In this document: positions 23,535 to 35,083 of the stretch, piece after piece
How the letters are laid out: each line of letters starts with the position of its first letter
Position numbering within the stretch: position 1 is the stretch's first letter
Assembly: GCF_905147365.1 (NCBI RefSeq)
Contig: NC_056409.1
Location: forward strand, 20,341,001 to 20,405,000
Length of the DNA: 64,000 nt
Source: Aricia agestis
Lineage: Eukaryota; Arthropoda; Insecta; Lepidoptera; Lycaenidae
Direction: 5' to 3'
Made by a program: the position numbers and the translations under genes
The notes under the pieces: model-generated
What the model saw: the letters and a program-made list of their open reading frames with translations, nothing else
What the model was told of the DNA's origin: nothing
Database searches by the model: none

Positions 23535-23963
23535 TTAACTTATTAGATAAGGGATAAAAATGAAGATGTTTAAAAATGTAAGAGAATGTACGCAGATACA
23601 AATTAGACTTATAGAACCCAACGCGGATATAAACGCGTAATTTGATTGCTTAAAATATTATCTTGTTCTTTGTCTTATTACTTCTCTCATCTTAGCAATA
23701 GAAGAAGCGTTTCTAATCTTATTGAAGCATCAAAAAAATTATAAACGGGTAGAGTTTTTTCATAATTTATTCCTCTTATCACGACGCGACGGTAGCATAA
23801 TTACAGGTAATACCAACATTTGCATACATCACAGCATCACTCAATTTTACCAAATAAGCAAAACTGACCATTTCCTCGGAACACCGAGCTCGTAAGCTGA
23901 AGAAACATGCCTCCTAGTAGCAATTTATATGCAAACTGTGTTCTAGGAATAACCTGTCTCCTG

Positions 23964-24208
23964 CCTGCCTAGCATACGCCAACGAGATATCTCACTCTAC
24001 ATGTTTTCTCGATGTTTGATGGTTTGTCTCTTCATCTCTATTGACCGTAGCATGACAAAATTTTTTTTCTCGCGTAGATCTCATCATCATCGAAATAACA
24101 CATTTTTATAGAGCTTTGTCGAGATAATGTCGAGATTTTGACATTATGAGACGAGTAGTTTTTAATTATCTCGAGTGTGAGATATCTCGTTGGCGTATGC
24201 TAGGCAGG
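23964..24208. mobile_element. MITE with CCTGCCTAGCATACGCC ends, copy 2
   Basis: 245 bp, inverted relative to copy 1. The interior (CATGTTTTCTCGATGTTTGA, CGAAATAACACATTTTTATA) is shared with copy 1. A diverged third copy occupies about 21180-21560. Confidence 0.85.
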
Positions 24209-24302
24209 ATGGAGAAGATTAAATGTATCACATGAGCATCATCGGCCGCTGAAGAGAACGCCAACCGTGTTATTTCAGCTACCTTTTAATCAACTTTAAA
24301 AA

Positions 24303-24919
24303 AATCGTCCAAGTGCGAGTCGGACTCGCGCACGAAGGATTCCGTACTATTATAGAGCAAAATTAGGCCAACATTTGTATTTTTTGTATGGGACCCCCCT
24401 TATTTTTTTATTTTAATTATTACTAAATATTAAAGTACACATATAGTTAAGGACTATGAGAAAAAATCAAGTACCTACCTGTTGTCATTATTCGTTATCT
24501 GTCCGTCTATCCGTCTGTCCGTCTGTCTGTCTGTCTGTCTGTCTATCTGTCTGTCTGTCTCCAGGCTGTAACTCAAGAACGGTAATAGCTAGAGAGTTGA
24601 AATTTTCACAGATTATATTGTATATCTGTTGCCGCTTTAGCAACAAATACTAAAATCAAAATAAAATTTTAAATTTAAGGGGGGCTCCCATACAAGAAAC
24701 GTAATTTTCTTGGCCTTTTTAGCTCGTAATCAATAAAGGTAACCTAAAGCTAGGCACTTAAAATTTTCAGAAAAAAACTTTAATTATATTGTTACTTTAA
24801 TAATTAATTAAATATTTAAGAGGGGCTCTCATACAAAAAAACACAATTTTTTGTCTACTTTCGCTCCATACCGTAACGGAACCCTTCGTGCGCGAGTCCG
24901 ACTCGCACTTGGCCGATTA
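24303..24919. repeat. GTGCGAGTC repeat with inverted ends
   Basis: Left AATCGTCCAAGTGCGAGTCG, right CCGACTCGCACTTGGCCGAT: about 45-bp inverted ends around GGGACCCCCC, a CTGT microsatellite (24501-24562), and GTTGCCGCTTTAGCAACAAA. Recurs throughout the window. Confidence 0.75.
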
Positions 24920-25239
24920 TTAGTATGTGATATGTAAATCTCTCTCTTCATAAATAAAATCTCTCGCTTTATCTTCCTAAGATCAAGAATTCTTAGGATT
25001 ACCGCACAGCGGATAGAGTAACCTAGCACAAATGCTTCATGGTCCACAACATTAGACTAGACACAACATTTCATAAAAAAAAATTACATTTAAATTTTAA
25101 TACAATGTTTTGTGACTCGCCTCGTGGATTGGACGATTATAAAATACATAATAATATTTACTTTCATGAAACACTCATCTCCTTTGAAGACTCAACTCAA
25201 GCTACGCGACTCCGCCATAAGGGAAATACTAACTAAATG

Positions 25240-26220
25240 TTAGCGAAAACTGAAAACTCGAGATACCGTATGAAAAGCATTTTCATTTAGACCATCACTG
25301 TAGGTACAGTCGACGATGAGCCCGACTTATCTCTTTTGAACCTTACCACTAAAGACATAAGATCGAAAGACCGTGCGCCGGGTCTGCGGCCGTATGCTAT
25401 GTAAAGATTACACACATTTAACTTTAAAATAACTTTTGAAAGCCGGCAGAAGCTTTCGGCTATAATAGAGCTTTGGAAAGCTATTAATGTAAGCGGGAAG
25501 TTTAAATGAAAAGTTTGGTTTAATCCATATGTTGGCTGTTACGATACTTCAGATATGGCAATTGACATTTAACTTTTAACCTTGCAGATTGAAGTTCAGA
25601 GAGGCTATTAAAAATAACGTTCTGTTACATCATACATGGGGATAAGTATAGTGTCTCCGAAGGGAAAAACGACATCGCGTTTTAAATAGAGGTAAATATA
25701 ATGCTACAAGTACGGAACATAACATTATTATGTATACAATACCTTCTTTTGTTGAAAATAGGTATTTTATGTATAAACTTTTTAAAAGTTGAGAACATAA
25801 TAAGTATGAGGCCATCAGTTTTTGACCGGTTCTAATCTTGACACTATTAACCTGTAAAGGTTAATAATTAATATTTTAATAGGTTCATAATTTCTAAATG
25901 CAACTTCTTTGGAAGATGAAACCACAGAGGTAAATCAGAGGCCAGTCAATGGACTGTCTAGTTTCCATGTATACTAACAAAACCACGCGTTTGTAAGGTA
26001 TAGGATATTTGTAAGGATAGCTATTAATTACTGGTACACTACAAACTATACAAAGACTTTGCGAAGAAAACCCTCATTAGGGGTGGCTCTTGTAATGGCA
26101 TCGGCTTTATTTATGCGAAAAATATAGTTAATTCAACTTTACCAATAGCCGTTATTTATGGCGAATGTTGGCGGACTCCGGACCTGGACTCGTATATCAC
26201 AGCTCAAGTTTATGACAAAG
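25240..26220. other. No gene or repeat recognised
   Basis: AT-rich; only short chance ORFs on either strand. Confidence 0.4.
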
Positions 26221-26221
26221 C

Positions 26222-26290
26222 TTAGTACAGTCACGGAAATTGATTGGTAACTTCCCTTAAGTTACCAATCAATTTCCGTGACTGTACTAA
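26222..26290. repeat. Perfect 32-bp-arm palindrome
   Basis: TTAGTACAGTCACGGAAATT... pairs without mismatch to ...AATTTCCGTGACTGTACTAA around CCCTT. Could be a tiny MITE; TTAG/CTAA ends would fit a TTA/TAA target, but no duplication is separable. Confidence 0.85.
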
Positions 26291-26562
26291 CTGTACTGTA
26301 CCTGTCCGCACTGCGAATTTTAGCGACGCGGATTTTTTCTCGCGATTCTGTAACACATTGATTTTTTTCAGAATATCCGCACTGCCGATGAAGTAAGAAT
26401 ATAGTCCTAAAAGTTAGCTATCTCGTGACTGTTTTGTATTTTTACCGCTGTCTCCTAATGGCCAAAGTTAACACATCCTATTTCTGTCAACTCATGCCAC
26501 GCGCGGACAAGAAATAATATTGTCTCCATTGCCTATCTCTATCGCCTACCATTGCAACTTTT

Positions 26563-26620
26563 TTAGACTTTAGGGCGAAAATATTAATCGAACATTAATA
26601 TTTTGCGCCCTAAAGTCTAA
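26563..26620. repeat. Palindrome, TTAGACTTTAGGGCG arms
   Basis: 27-base arms with one bulged base around CGAAC. Confidence 0.85.
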
Positions 26621-26626
26621 TGCCTA

Positions 26627-26688
26627 TTCTCGTAACTAAGTGGCTTTCGTTTCATTGCAATGAAACGAAAGCCATTTAGTTACGAGAA
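26627..26688. repeat. Palindrome, TTCTCGTAACTAAGTGGC arms
   Basis: 31-base arms meeting at TTGCAA with one mismatch and no loop. Six bases separate it from the preceding palindrome. Confidence 0.87.
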
Positions 26689-27053
26689 CGCACCTCAAGA
26701 AATCCATAATATTATGATCGTTTCGAAATTTTGAGCAAAATCATTTTTGAATCTTTTGCAAACGCTGAAATGATTAATATCAGGTGCAAAATATGGTGGA
26801 AGCCGGTGAAAATTTGTCACTTTAGGTGATAATGACGTCTGTGTCTGCTAAGCATCAAATCCCCCGACTGTACCCAATAAGAACCAGATGATTTATTCGC
26901 AATACCGAACATGGCGTATCAAATCGAACTTTGTTTGTGTTTCATTGAGTCTACAACTTATTCTGGTTCGTGTAAGTTATGACTTATGATTACCCCTGCA
27001 CAGACTACACTTGTCGATTGAAGATTTCTGAAACAAAACTGGGACGATTCTGG

Positions 27054-27199
27054 TGCCTTACTCCCGAAACTGATATCGATTTCGATTTTCGATTTCAACG
27101 GTTTTTTTTATATCTTTTAGACATATTTTACATGTCTAAAGTGTCAAAAAACCGTTGAAATCGAAAATCGAAATCGATATCAGTTTCGGGAGTAAGGCA
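27054..27199. repeat. Palindromic MITE, TGCCTTACTCCCGAAACTGA arms
   Basis: Arms of about 50 bp with GATTTCGATTTTCGATTTCA repetition, around ATATCTTTTAGACATATTTT. No certain target duplication. Confidence 0.8.
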
Positions 27200-27251
27200 G
27201 GGGTTTATTCTGTAAGTTGTTTGGACTGTGGCGGTGCTGTCGAAGTTTCAG

Positions 27252-27430
27252 CGGGGCTAAAATAGTCACATTTAGCAATTCCTCTCAATCAATTCAGCAA
27301 ATGAATTGTCAAAACTGTCAAACTGACAAATTAGATTACTAGACATAAATTGCAAGCAGACTTGCATTTTGCGATTTTACAAAATGAATCATATTATGAA
27401 TCATAATCAAAGCGACCATTTTTAGCCCTG
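27252..27430. mobile_element. CWG-type Harbinger MITE, copy A
   Basis: 179 bp. Starts CGGGGCTAAAATAGTCACAT and ends ...TTTTTAGCCCTG. The left flank is CAG (27249-27251); the right duplicate is lost because the full Harbinger starts at the next base. The terminal CTG of this MITE serves as the left CTG target copy of the Harbinger, so the large element may have inserted at the end of the MITE. Confidence 0.8.
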
Positions 27431-27959
27431 CGGGCCTAAAAAGGCCACATTACGCAATACTGCTAAAAAGAATTCAATTACCGAATTCTTAGCAGTTCCT
27501 CTAAAATTCCGTAAAATGGACGCATTCTCTATCAATACTGCTCCAATTCAATTCATCCGTAGATTCATATTTCTGGCATATGTTGCCACATAAAAATAAT
27601 TTAATCGATTTTAAGCGACCTTACCGATTATCTGTATTTGTATTAAAATTGTGAGTCAAAAATGTTTTGTCATATAAAGTAATAATATTTCTTGTTAAAA
27701 ATCGATGAAAGCGATTAAATATACGGTAAAAAACTCGAGTTTAAAGTAAAAAATATCAGAAAAAGTTTCGTTTTATACGACTGGCAAGAAATAAACGTCT
27801 TAAGTGTCATAATCTTCTAATTGTCAAATGTCAACCATAAAAATGCAATTTTATTTGTTTACGTTGGTCATTGGTGTTGAGAACTAGAATTTTTTGTGAA
27901 AAAAATCTACGAACACTTCAACCACCAATGTTAAAACTGCATTAGGGCGAAACACTTGA

Positions 27960-29408
27960 GTTTTGAGCAATAAATCTCGGTTAATTTGGTGGCTCACACA
28001 AGCTGCGTTGTGGGAAGTTTATGGAAACTCACCAAGACGAAAAAAATTAAGTTTTACGATGGAATTCGATTTTAGCAAAGTTTTTTACTGCTCTCGTTTT
28101 GTTAGGATTGTGTTGTTCTTCAAATCAGTGGCTCTTTGCATCGCAAGGCGTAAAGTCTCGAAATTTTTGAACTTGCATAAAGTTTTTGGAATTACTGAGT
28201 AAGTACACTTATCTTAATTCATAAATAGGAAATATACATTTACTTGTACAATTATATTACTACATGTGGTAGATTAATAATCAATATTATAATTAATTTA
28301 TATGTACTTAGTTATATTGAAAAAAAGAAGAAAATTATTTGTAATGAATTGCTAACATTTTGTTTGATTTTATTACATTTGATAAGAAGAGTAATTGTTC
28401 TGTCTGTTACCTCTTCATGTCCAAACCGCTGAACCGATTTTGCTTAAATTTGACATGGAGATACTTAGAGTCCTGAGGAAGGACATAGGATAGTTTTTAT
28501 CCCGAAAAATGTACGGCTCCCGCGCGATAAACGAGTTTTGGCGCAATGGAGTTGCGGACGTCATCTAGTAGTTATTATTTCTATTAAATGTAACATTTTA
28601 ATGTTTTAGAACATCGGAGGAAGCAGTTCCAGTGGAAATTGAAGAGGAACTTCTAGTACTACCTTCGGAGATACCTAATAATGACAACAGGCCATTATTG
28701 CCTAGACAAAGAAGGCAAAAAAGGGTTCGCAGTAAGTTTTACCTTTTGATTGTAGGTATATAGTGCAAAAGAGATATTCATTTATTAGTGTTATGCAAAG
28801 AGAGATAGATTCATTAGCTGTACAACCGATAAAAAATAAAATTTATTGTTTAGTTGAAAAAATGGCCAAGTGCGAGTCGGGCTCGCGTACGAAGGGTTCC
28901 GTACCATTTAAGAGCAAAAGTGGGCAAATAAATTGTATTTTTGTATGGGAGCCCCTTTTAAATATTTATTTTATTTTAATTTTATTATTAATTATTAAAA
29001 TTCTAATACTATTAAGAACTTTGTAAAACTCAACTCTCTAGCTATTACCGTTCTTGCGATACAGCCTGGGGAGACAGACAGACAGACATTGAAGTCTTAG
29101 TAATAGGGTCCCGTTTTTACCCTTTGGGTATGGAACCCTAAAAAGAAGAACAAATTGATAACTTTATAGCCATGATAAACAATACTTTGCTCTTCTTATG
29201 TGTTGCTAAGGATATTTTTCAGTATATTATTAATCTAAACTCTTTTGTTTCAGCTCGGCCACTAGCTCCTTTAGATGAGGCACGGAGAATACTCTCCCAA
29301 GTTGAGATGCAGCGTGCTGCAGCAGATGCTGCTAGTGCTGAAGGTCTTCAAAATATAGGACTTAATTTAGGACGTTTAGCTAATATAGCTGAGCAATACT
29401 TTCAATAA
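27960..29408 (+). CDS. Second Harbinger protein, C-terminal exons clear
   Basis: Harbinger elements usually encode, besides the transposase, a DNA-binding partner (often Myb/SANT-like) that brings the nuclease to the ends. Two exons are well supported: 28610-28731 (TSEEAVPVEIEEELLVLPSE..., acidic then Arg/Lys-rich) and 29254-29408 (ending GLQNIGLNLGRLANIAEQYF then stop), with good AG and GTAAGT signals and matching phase. A possible first exon ends at 28198 before GTAAGT in the correct phase 2, using an ORF open from 27960, but it holds no Myb/SANT, MADF or THAP motif that I can see and is oddly hydrophobic. The true N terminus may be lost or misread; a Helitron fragment occupies intron 1 and another repeat intron 2. 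The C-terminal 50 residues are Ala/Leu-rich and probably helical. The partner role is inferred from position and orientation. Confidence 0.6.
28394..28570 (+). mobile_element. 5'-truncated mini-Helitron in an intron
   Basis: From CTGTCTGTTACCTCTTCATG to GGACGTCATCTAG before T. It lies in intron 1 (28199-28609) of the second Harbinger gene. Confidence 0.7.
28857..29145 (-). repeat. GTGCGAGTC repeat in an intron
   Basis: GGCCAAGTGCGAGTCGGGCT to CCTTTGGGTATGGAACCCTA. It lies within intron 2 (28732-29253) of the second Harbinger gene, so it arrived after that element. Confidence 0.75.
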
Positions 29409-30149
29409 ATAGTTTCTCTTAGACCTGCCTATAAGGTCTAATGATAAAATATGATATCGGCAGGTTTCTGTTTCCTTGATAATTAGTACTTAACCATTAT
29501 ATTTTCATAACGATTTTGAAATTGAAATGTTATACTTTATATTTGATATCTTGGGATTAAAAATATGGACATTACTTTACTTACTTTTTTCTTTTAGAAC
29601 ATCATAATTACAAAATTTTAACTTGTAGACGTGTATTTGTTTTCATACTTGTATTTAAATATTTTTATGTCATTACTAATTAGTAAGTAAGTCTCTTTTA
29701 TGATTCCTTGTGTTATAGTAAGTACTTTGAATATTATTATCAACCATTAAAAATAAAAACAATTTCAATCAGCAAATTCACATTTTTATTTAAAAAAAAC
29801 CTGCACACAACTTTCTATAGAATAATTTATTGCATAAATGTGTTATAATATAAAGAGCTTACAATATTGGTACATACATGGATCCAACATTCTGCCTTGT
29901 AAGTGGCGTGCAAAATAATTTAAAATTTTACAGGGCATATTAACAAAATACTAAAATTAAATAATAAAGTCATTACACAAAAGATAACACTATTTAAATC
30001 AAAAATTAAAAAAAAAACAAATTTTTAAATTTTATCCTTACGTGTACAAGTGAAATATAACAGGGTGATAAAATTTAAAAAATACTTAATATTATGTGAA
30101 CAACAAGATCCATCCCTAATTAGTTGAGTAAAAGCCATTATAGATTATA

Positions 30150-31831
30150 TTATCGCTCTGACCAAAGTCTCTCCACAAGGGTATTCCGCACTGATTCTCC
30201 GGCAGCTAAGTGATCTCTCCTCGCTAGCAATCTCGCTGGTGTTTCTGGACTTATCTAAAAACATTTACATATTATATGTTTTTTATTTCATAAAATATGT
30301 ATTAAGTTTTGAAATATTGTATCATAAAAAATAGTTTCATACTTGCATGTTGACTTCATTTTCTTCCTCCTGTGGTGTTAGTGGTGTGACAGGCATTCTA
30401 GCTGCATTACAAATATTGTGTAAAACTACACAAGCATTCACAATTAATCCAGCTGTTGTAGGATGGTAATGCAACTTGCGATCCACCAAAAGACAGCGCC
30501 AGCGAGATTTAAGTAGCCCGATGCACCTCTCCACAGTATTGCGAGCTCGACAATGTAGATCAGTGTAATACCTTTGTGGAGAATCAGGCTCTGTGTTTAG
30601 AATTGGTGTCATCATGGTAGGGCGTAGGGCATAACCTGAATCACCTATAAGAAATTAATAAGAACATAATATATTACTATGTAAGTAAATATGTATATTG
30701 TATATAGCATACTTAAATATAATAATTTATACTGACCTAAGAACCATAAAGTATCATTTTGGACTTGATGTAGATTCTCTAGATGTGATTTCAATGGATG
30801 GTGATTCCAAATAAATGAGTCATGTGTTGCCCCACCATGGCTAGCATCCACACTGAGTATATTTAACTCAGAATCACATATCTGAAAAATATGACTGTAC
30901 AGAAAGAGAATAAATAAAAAGGGGAATGTAAAATTTATACTAAGTATCTCTTTTAAAAATAAGTAGTGACCTATACCCAAGGTAGGTATAGGTACCTACT
31001 TATTTTTACCTACAATTTCAACGAACTTAATAACTTAGTTATATTATGAATACCTACTTACAATTTGAGTATTCAATGAATGGTACCTCTTGCGATTGAA
31101 AAACCTTTCTTCATTTTGAGAAGGCCTTACAATGGCTATATGTGTACCATCTATGCATCCTATCACTCCGGGAATACGAAACTTTTGATAAAATCTGGAA
31201 AAAATTATTAATTAAGTAAGTATTTATTATGGACTATCAAACCCCAAATGCATCAATTACACATTATACATAAGTACCTACCCATTTTTTATTATATTTC
31301 GTTCTTCACGTGAGTGTGGGAAATGAATATATTTCCTCCGAAAATGCTCATTGTTAAGGGCTTGTGTCACAGCCCTCACGCAGTTGGATACACTCACTTG
31401 GTGCATCTTGTGATGTGCACTAGCACCTATAGTTCTCTGGTAAGATCCAGATGCGTAAAAACTTAATGTACTTAATACCTAAAAGTAATAAAGCAGATTA
31501 TTAATTGAGTGTAGGCAGGTAGGTACAGTTACAACAATCTTATTGGAAACTATGAGTAGGTACTTCATAATATTCAGTTAATAAATAATTATTTACTTAA
31601 CTTTGAGGAAGTACTAATCCCACTACGGGCTCCAGGCATATGAGGTTCCAATTCTTGTATGAGGTCACGACACAAGCTCTTGTTGAGGCGAAATAATCCC
31701 ACAAACTCAGGCTCCGGTATTTCGAAAGCTATATCCATTTCCCTAAATATGGTGCTTTGCCTACGATATAAAAGACTCTCCGTAATACGGGCATGCTCCA
31801 AAAAGTTTTCATATAAGCCTAAATCAGCCAT
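30150..31831 (-). CDS. HARBI1-type Harbinger transposase, six exons
   Basis: DDE nuclease that would cut and paste the element in the nucleus. Exons, in transcription order: 31831-31601, 31478-31282, 31194-31062, 30881-30737, 30644-30343, 30254-30150. Joined, they are 1113 nt (370 residues plus stop), close to the about 350 residues usual for HARBI1. All junctions keep frame, and introns 2-5 have GT...AG ends. Key blocks: FYASGSYQ (exon 2); GCIDGTH, first catalytic Asp (exon 3); LSVDASHGGATHDSFIW, second Asp region (exon 4); LGDSGYALRPT across exons 4/5; RNTVERCIGLLKSRWR, catalytic Glu (exon 5); VRNTLVERLW at the C terminus (exon 6). No internal stop. The start is the ATG of MADLGLYENF. The oddity is the exon 1 donor: AAG is followed by ttaagt, so the expected GT is TT at 31600-31599. 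Family assignment is secure; activity is doubtful. Confidence 0.92.
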
Positions 31832-32232
31832 AACTATTTTTATTAATTAAAAAGAACAAAATACGAATTACGAGATGTACCACTGCAGTAACTTTTTATG
31901 AATCTGCTAATTGACACATGATTGAGACTAAAAGAATTCATATTTAGGGGCCATTTTAGGAACTCTCATAGAAAAGTGTCAAATGGATGAATTGCCGAAA
32001 AAGAATTGTATCCGAATCAAAATATGAATTGTCGCTTATGCGGCCATTTTGTGGTTTATGATTCAATTCCTAGTAAGACTGTAATAAGAATTGCCAAATG
32101 TGGCCTTTTTAGGCCTCCTGCTCTAACGGGGCAAGATGATCTTGGCACTAAAGCTGCGTTGGTAAAAAAGTTGGTCCTATAATAATTATTATCTTCCAAG
32201 TACGCCCGGCCCTAAAACTCACCTTTGAGCAG

Positions 32233-32457
32233 CTGGGCTATAATGGTCGCTTTGAAGAATCATGATATGAATCATAATATGATTCATTTTTCTAAAATCG
32301 AAAAATGCAATTCTTCTTCTTCTTATTAAAAAATAAAAATGCAATTCTTCTTTTCTGTATTTTTGTACTGATTTGACATTTGTCAGTTTGGCAGTTTTGA
32401 CAATTCATTTGCTGAATCGATTGAGAGGAATTGCTAAATGTGACCATTTTAGCCCAG
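32233..32457. mobile_element. CWG-type Harbinger MITE, copy B
   Basis: 225 bp, opposite orientation to copy A, 115 bp right of the Harbinger. Ends CTGGGCTATAATGG / CCATTTTAGCCCAG, flanked by CAG on both sides (32230-32232, 32458-32460). It shares the family's internal GAATCATAATAT and CAATTCATTTGCTGAAT segments. Confidence 0.85.
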
Positions 32458-33746
32458 CAGTTATAGCGACTCGCGACTTTCAGACCGACGCGACGCATCA
32501 GTGCTGGAATATAAAAAGGGTTTATAAAAAAGGGTTCATATGCCATGCTCCGAATAATAGAATATACAACACGATGACCACGACGTTTCCGACTAATACT
32601 CTGGTGCGACGTTATTCGATAAAACATGTGGGAGAAGGGTCCTCCAGAACCGCCGACTCATGCGGCCCTTCACGTCGCGTGGAGTCATGAATAAAGATCC
32701 CGGTATACGAGTATAGTGGAAATACGACAAAATTCTTGTTTTTTTATTAGCTTCATGTTTGCAATGGTCCTGAATATAAGACAAAAGGTTTGGTAAAAGT
32801 TAAAACCAATCACTTGACCGACTTAATTCCACGATGTGTGGTTTTTTTTAAAGAAAAAAAACAATCACTTATATTTTGAGTAAGTACCTACAATCTACTT
32901 GACGTTAGGGCAAAATGTAATTAATATACTTGAAAAATAGTAGGTATTTTAATGAATCTCCAGTCTCCACCAAACACAAACATATAGTATTTTTCTAAGC
33001 TTATTGAAATTGTTTACATCACGAAATAACTAAAAACGCGTCTGAAATTTATTTAGTACAAGAAAACGTACTTACTGTTAAAAATTACATTCTCCCGCCT
33101 GTACACAACATCTGCTACTTAAAACTGTAATATTTAATCTTAACATAAATCATAATGGATCATCCATAATTCATAAAACACATTATTCAGACTCCATGAT
33201 CTCATCTATATTCTTAGATTTAACTAATACGGAAGTGCGTCTGTTTGTAACCGGTTCACGCTTGAACCACTGAACAAACACAGCGTTGCCGCCAACGGTG
33301 TTGGGCTGTCTACTCCGATTTTGAATTGTCTATCAGAGAAGTTGATTCATGCTGATGGCGGACCTACGTAATTAGGTCGCGTTATGTCAAGTTTAGCCGA
33401 TAGATCGCGATTCGCGACTTACATTGAATTGACGTAATCCGACTAAAATCAGTTTCCTCGATGGCACATTCATCGCATCGCTTCGTCAAGCTGTAATGGG
33501 ATCTGACCCTTACGGCCGCCCTCGGGAATATTTAATGATTAAACTTCTATCGTGGATTCTTGGAAATCTATTGTTATTCTATTGTGTCTCGCTCACCGGT
33601 GAGCTAATGGGGCTTGATGGGTTAATGAAGAGTTTGATGGATAATGTATGGGGGTTATGTGAAAACTCAAAATCTTTATTTAATTACAGCTAAATAAATA
33701 ATGAATAATGATAATTATCAGTATTCATTTCTGAGTGTGGCAGTTA

Positions 33747-33930
33747 GGGCGTTTGTGCACTACACGGAATTTTACCGTCCGGCGTGGCGCGGCGCGGCGT
33801 CCCGATTTCTTACGTTTTGATATGGCAAAGGTGAAATAACTTTCACCTTTGCCATATCAAAACGTAAGAAATCGGGACGCCGCGCCGCGCCACACCGGAC
33901 GGTAAAATTCCGTGTAGTGCACAAACACCC
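33747..33930. mobile_element. GC-rich palindromic MITE
   Basis: 184 bp; arms GGGCGTTTGTGCACTACACG...GCGTGGCGCGGCGCGGCG are almost perfect, flanked by TA (33745-33746, 33931-33932). The high-GC core (CGTCCGGCGTGGCGCGGC) stands out against AT-rich flanks. Confidence 0.85.
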
Positions 33931-34030
33931 TAAGTCCTTAAAAGTCATTGAATTAACTCGTAATACAACAGGTACATAACGTACTATGTAAATAAATCTA
34001 GAGGTAATAGACTGTGGTAATACTATGTAC

Positions 34031-34554
34031 TGTTAGCGGAACATCTTGGCAACACCTATAAGCTGTCAAGTTCGATTACTTGACAGCTGCCAACTGTCAA
34101 ACTAGTGCTGTGACAAGTGACATGCTCGTGACCTATATAAGACGCTAAGTGCTGTGATTCGCGCTCTTTTTGCTAGTGCAACAACGATCAGGTGATAATA
34201 GGGATTGTATTAGTGCGTGTAGAATAGGACTAGTGAGCCACTGTGCTTATGTTAACGTTAAATTGTGCTGTGATAATTATTTTTTAGTTTAAAAGTGTAG
34301 TTGGGTAGATTTTATAACTTTTGTGTACGAATATTAACTCTTTTCTTTAATTGTTAAGTGTAACTTGTTTTGTTAATTAAAATCATTTGTTTCTGACTCT
34401 TGTTTAATAAAATCCTTAGCTTAAGGCTTATAGTATTACATTTACGTAAGAACTTAGGCAAGTCCTTGTGTTGAAGGCCGAAGCTATACAAAAGTGTTTA
34501 CATCTCCGGTCTAGACGCCAATATCCGGAATGGGAATTATTGTCCTTCATAACA
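34031..34554 (+). mobile_element. Possible solo LTR
   Basis: Starts TGTTAGCGGAACATCTTGGC and ends ...TTCATAACA, giving TGTTA/TAACA inverted termini. A TATA box (TATATAAG at 34134-34141) and an AATAAA at about 34406 are spaced as in an LTR. The bases just outside do not match, but AATACTAT recurs four bases outside each end (34019-34026, 34559-34566). No adjoining gag or pol. Confidence 0.35.
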
Positions 34555-34878
34555 AATCAATACTATTGCCCACTATTCACTAATATAATGACTAATGAGT
34601 ATTCGGACTATAAGGTTCGGTAATTAACCTCACTATTTTTCTCAGTTATCATAATATTAATGCTCATTGGTACGAATCTATGTTAAAGTTAACCCAGAAA
34701 TGTTACAGAAACTCAGAAACATTATTTTAACGTTTAATTTATTTATGGAGCTTATGATTCCGTTCAATTATAGTAATCATTGAATCTTTAAAGTGCGGCA
34801 GTAAGTATATTGTACCTCTAGTCAGTTTGCGGACCGCGAAAGGTCGAATCTCGGACCGCGAAATATTATTATATATAA

Positions 34879-35083
34879 CTACCTGACCCGGCAAACGTTG
34901 TTTTGCCATATAAATAATTTTTAATAATGTGAACACCCCTTATTACTTAGGGGTATGAAAAATAGATGTTGGCCGATTCTCAGACCTACTCAATATGCTC
35001 ACAAAATTTCATGAGAATCGGTCAAGCCGTTTCGGAGGAGTACGGGAACGAACATTGTGACACGAGAATTTTATATAATAAGA
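34879..35083 (-). mobile_element. Mini-Helitron (GGCAAACGTTGTTTTGCC family)
   Basis: On the minus strand it starts TCTTATTATATAAAATTCTC and ends CGTTTGCCGGGTCAGGTAG, one change from CTAG. The internal piece CCGATTCTCATGAAATTTTG is typical. A partial plus-strand relative starts at 40577. Confidence 0.75.

Larger units (their letters stand above)
27431..32117. mobile_element. PIF/Harbinger DNA transposon, near-complete
   Basis: The left end reads CGGGCCTAAAAAGGCCACAT and the right end, reverse-complemented, GAGGCCTAAAAAGGCCACAT, so the ends match at 18 of 20 positions. CTG lies immediately outside both ends (27428-27430 and 32118-32120), a 3-bp CWG target duplication; Harbinger elements are known to make 3-bp duplications (TWA or CWG). 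Two convergent genes lie inside: a HARBI1-type transposase (minus strand) and a second small protein (plus strand), the standard two-gene plan of the superfamily. Later insertions sit in the introns of the second gene. The left end directly abuts a related MITE ending at 27430. The transposase frame is preserved, so the element is fairly young, but its exon 1 splice donor is altered. Confidence 0.9.

Noticed and set aside
24501..24562. CTGT/GACAG tracts as a regulatory element
   Set aside because: They are microsatellites embedded in dispersed repeats and vary in length between copies.
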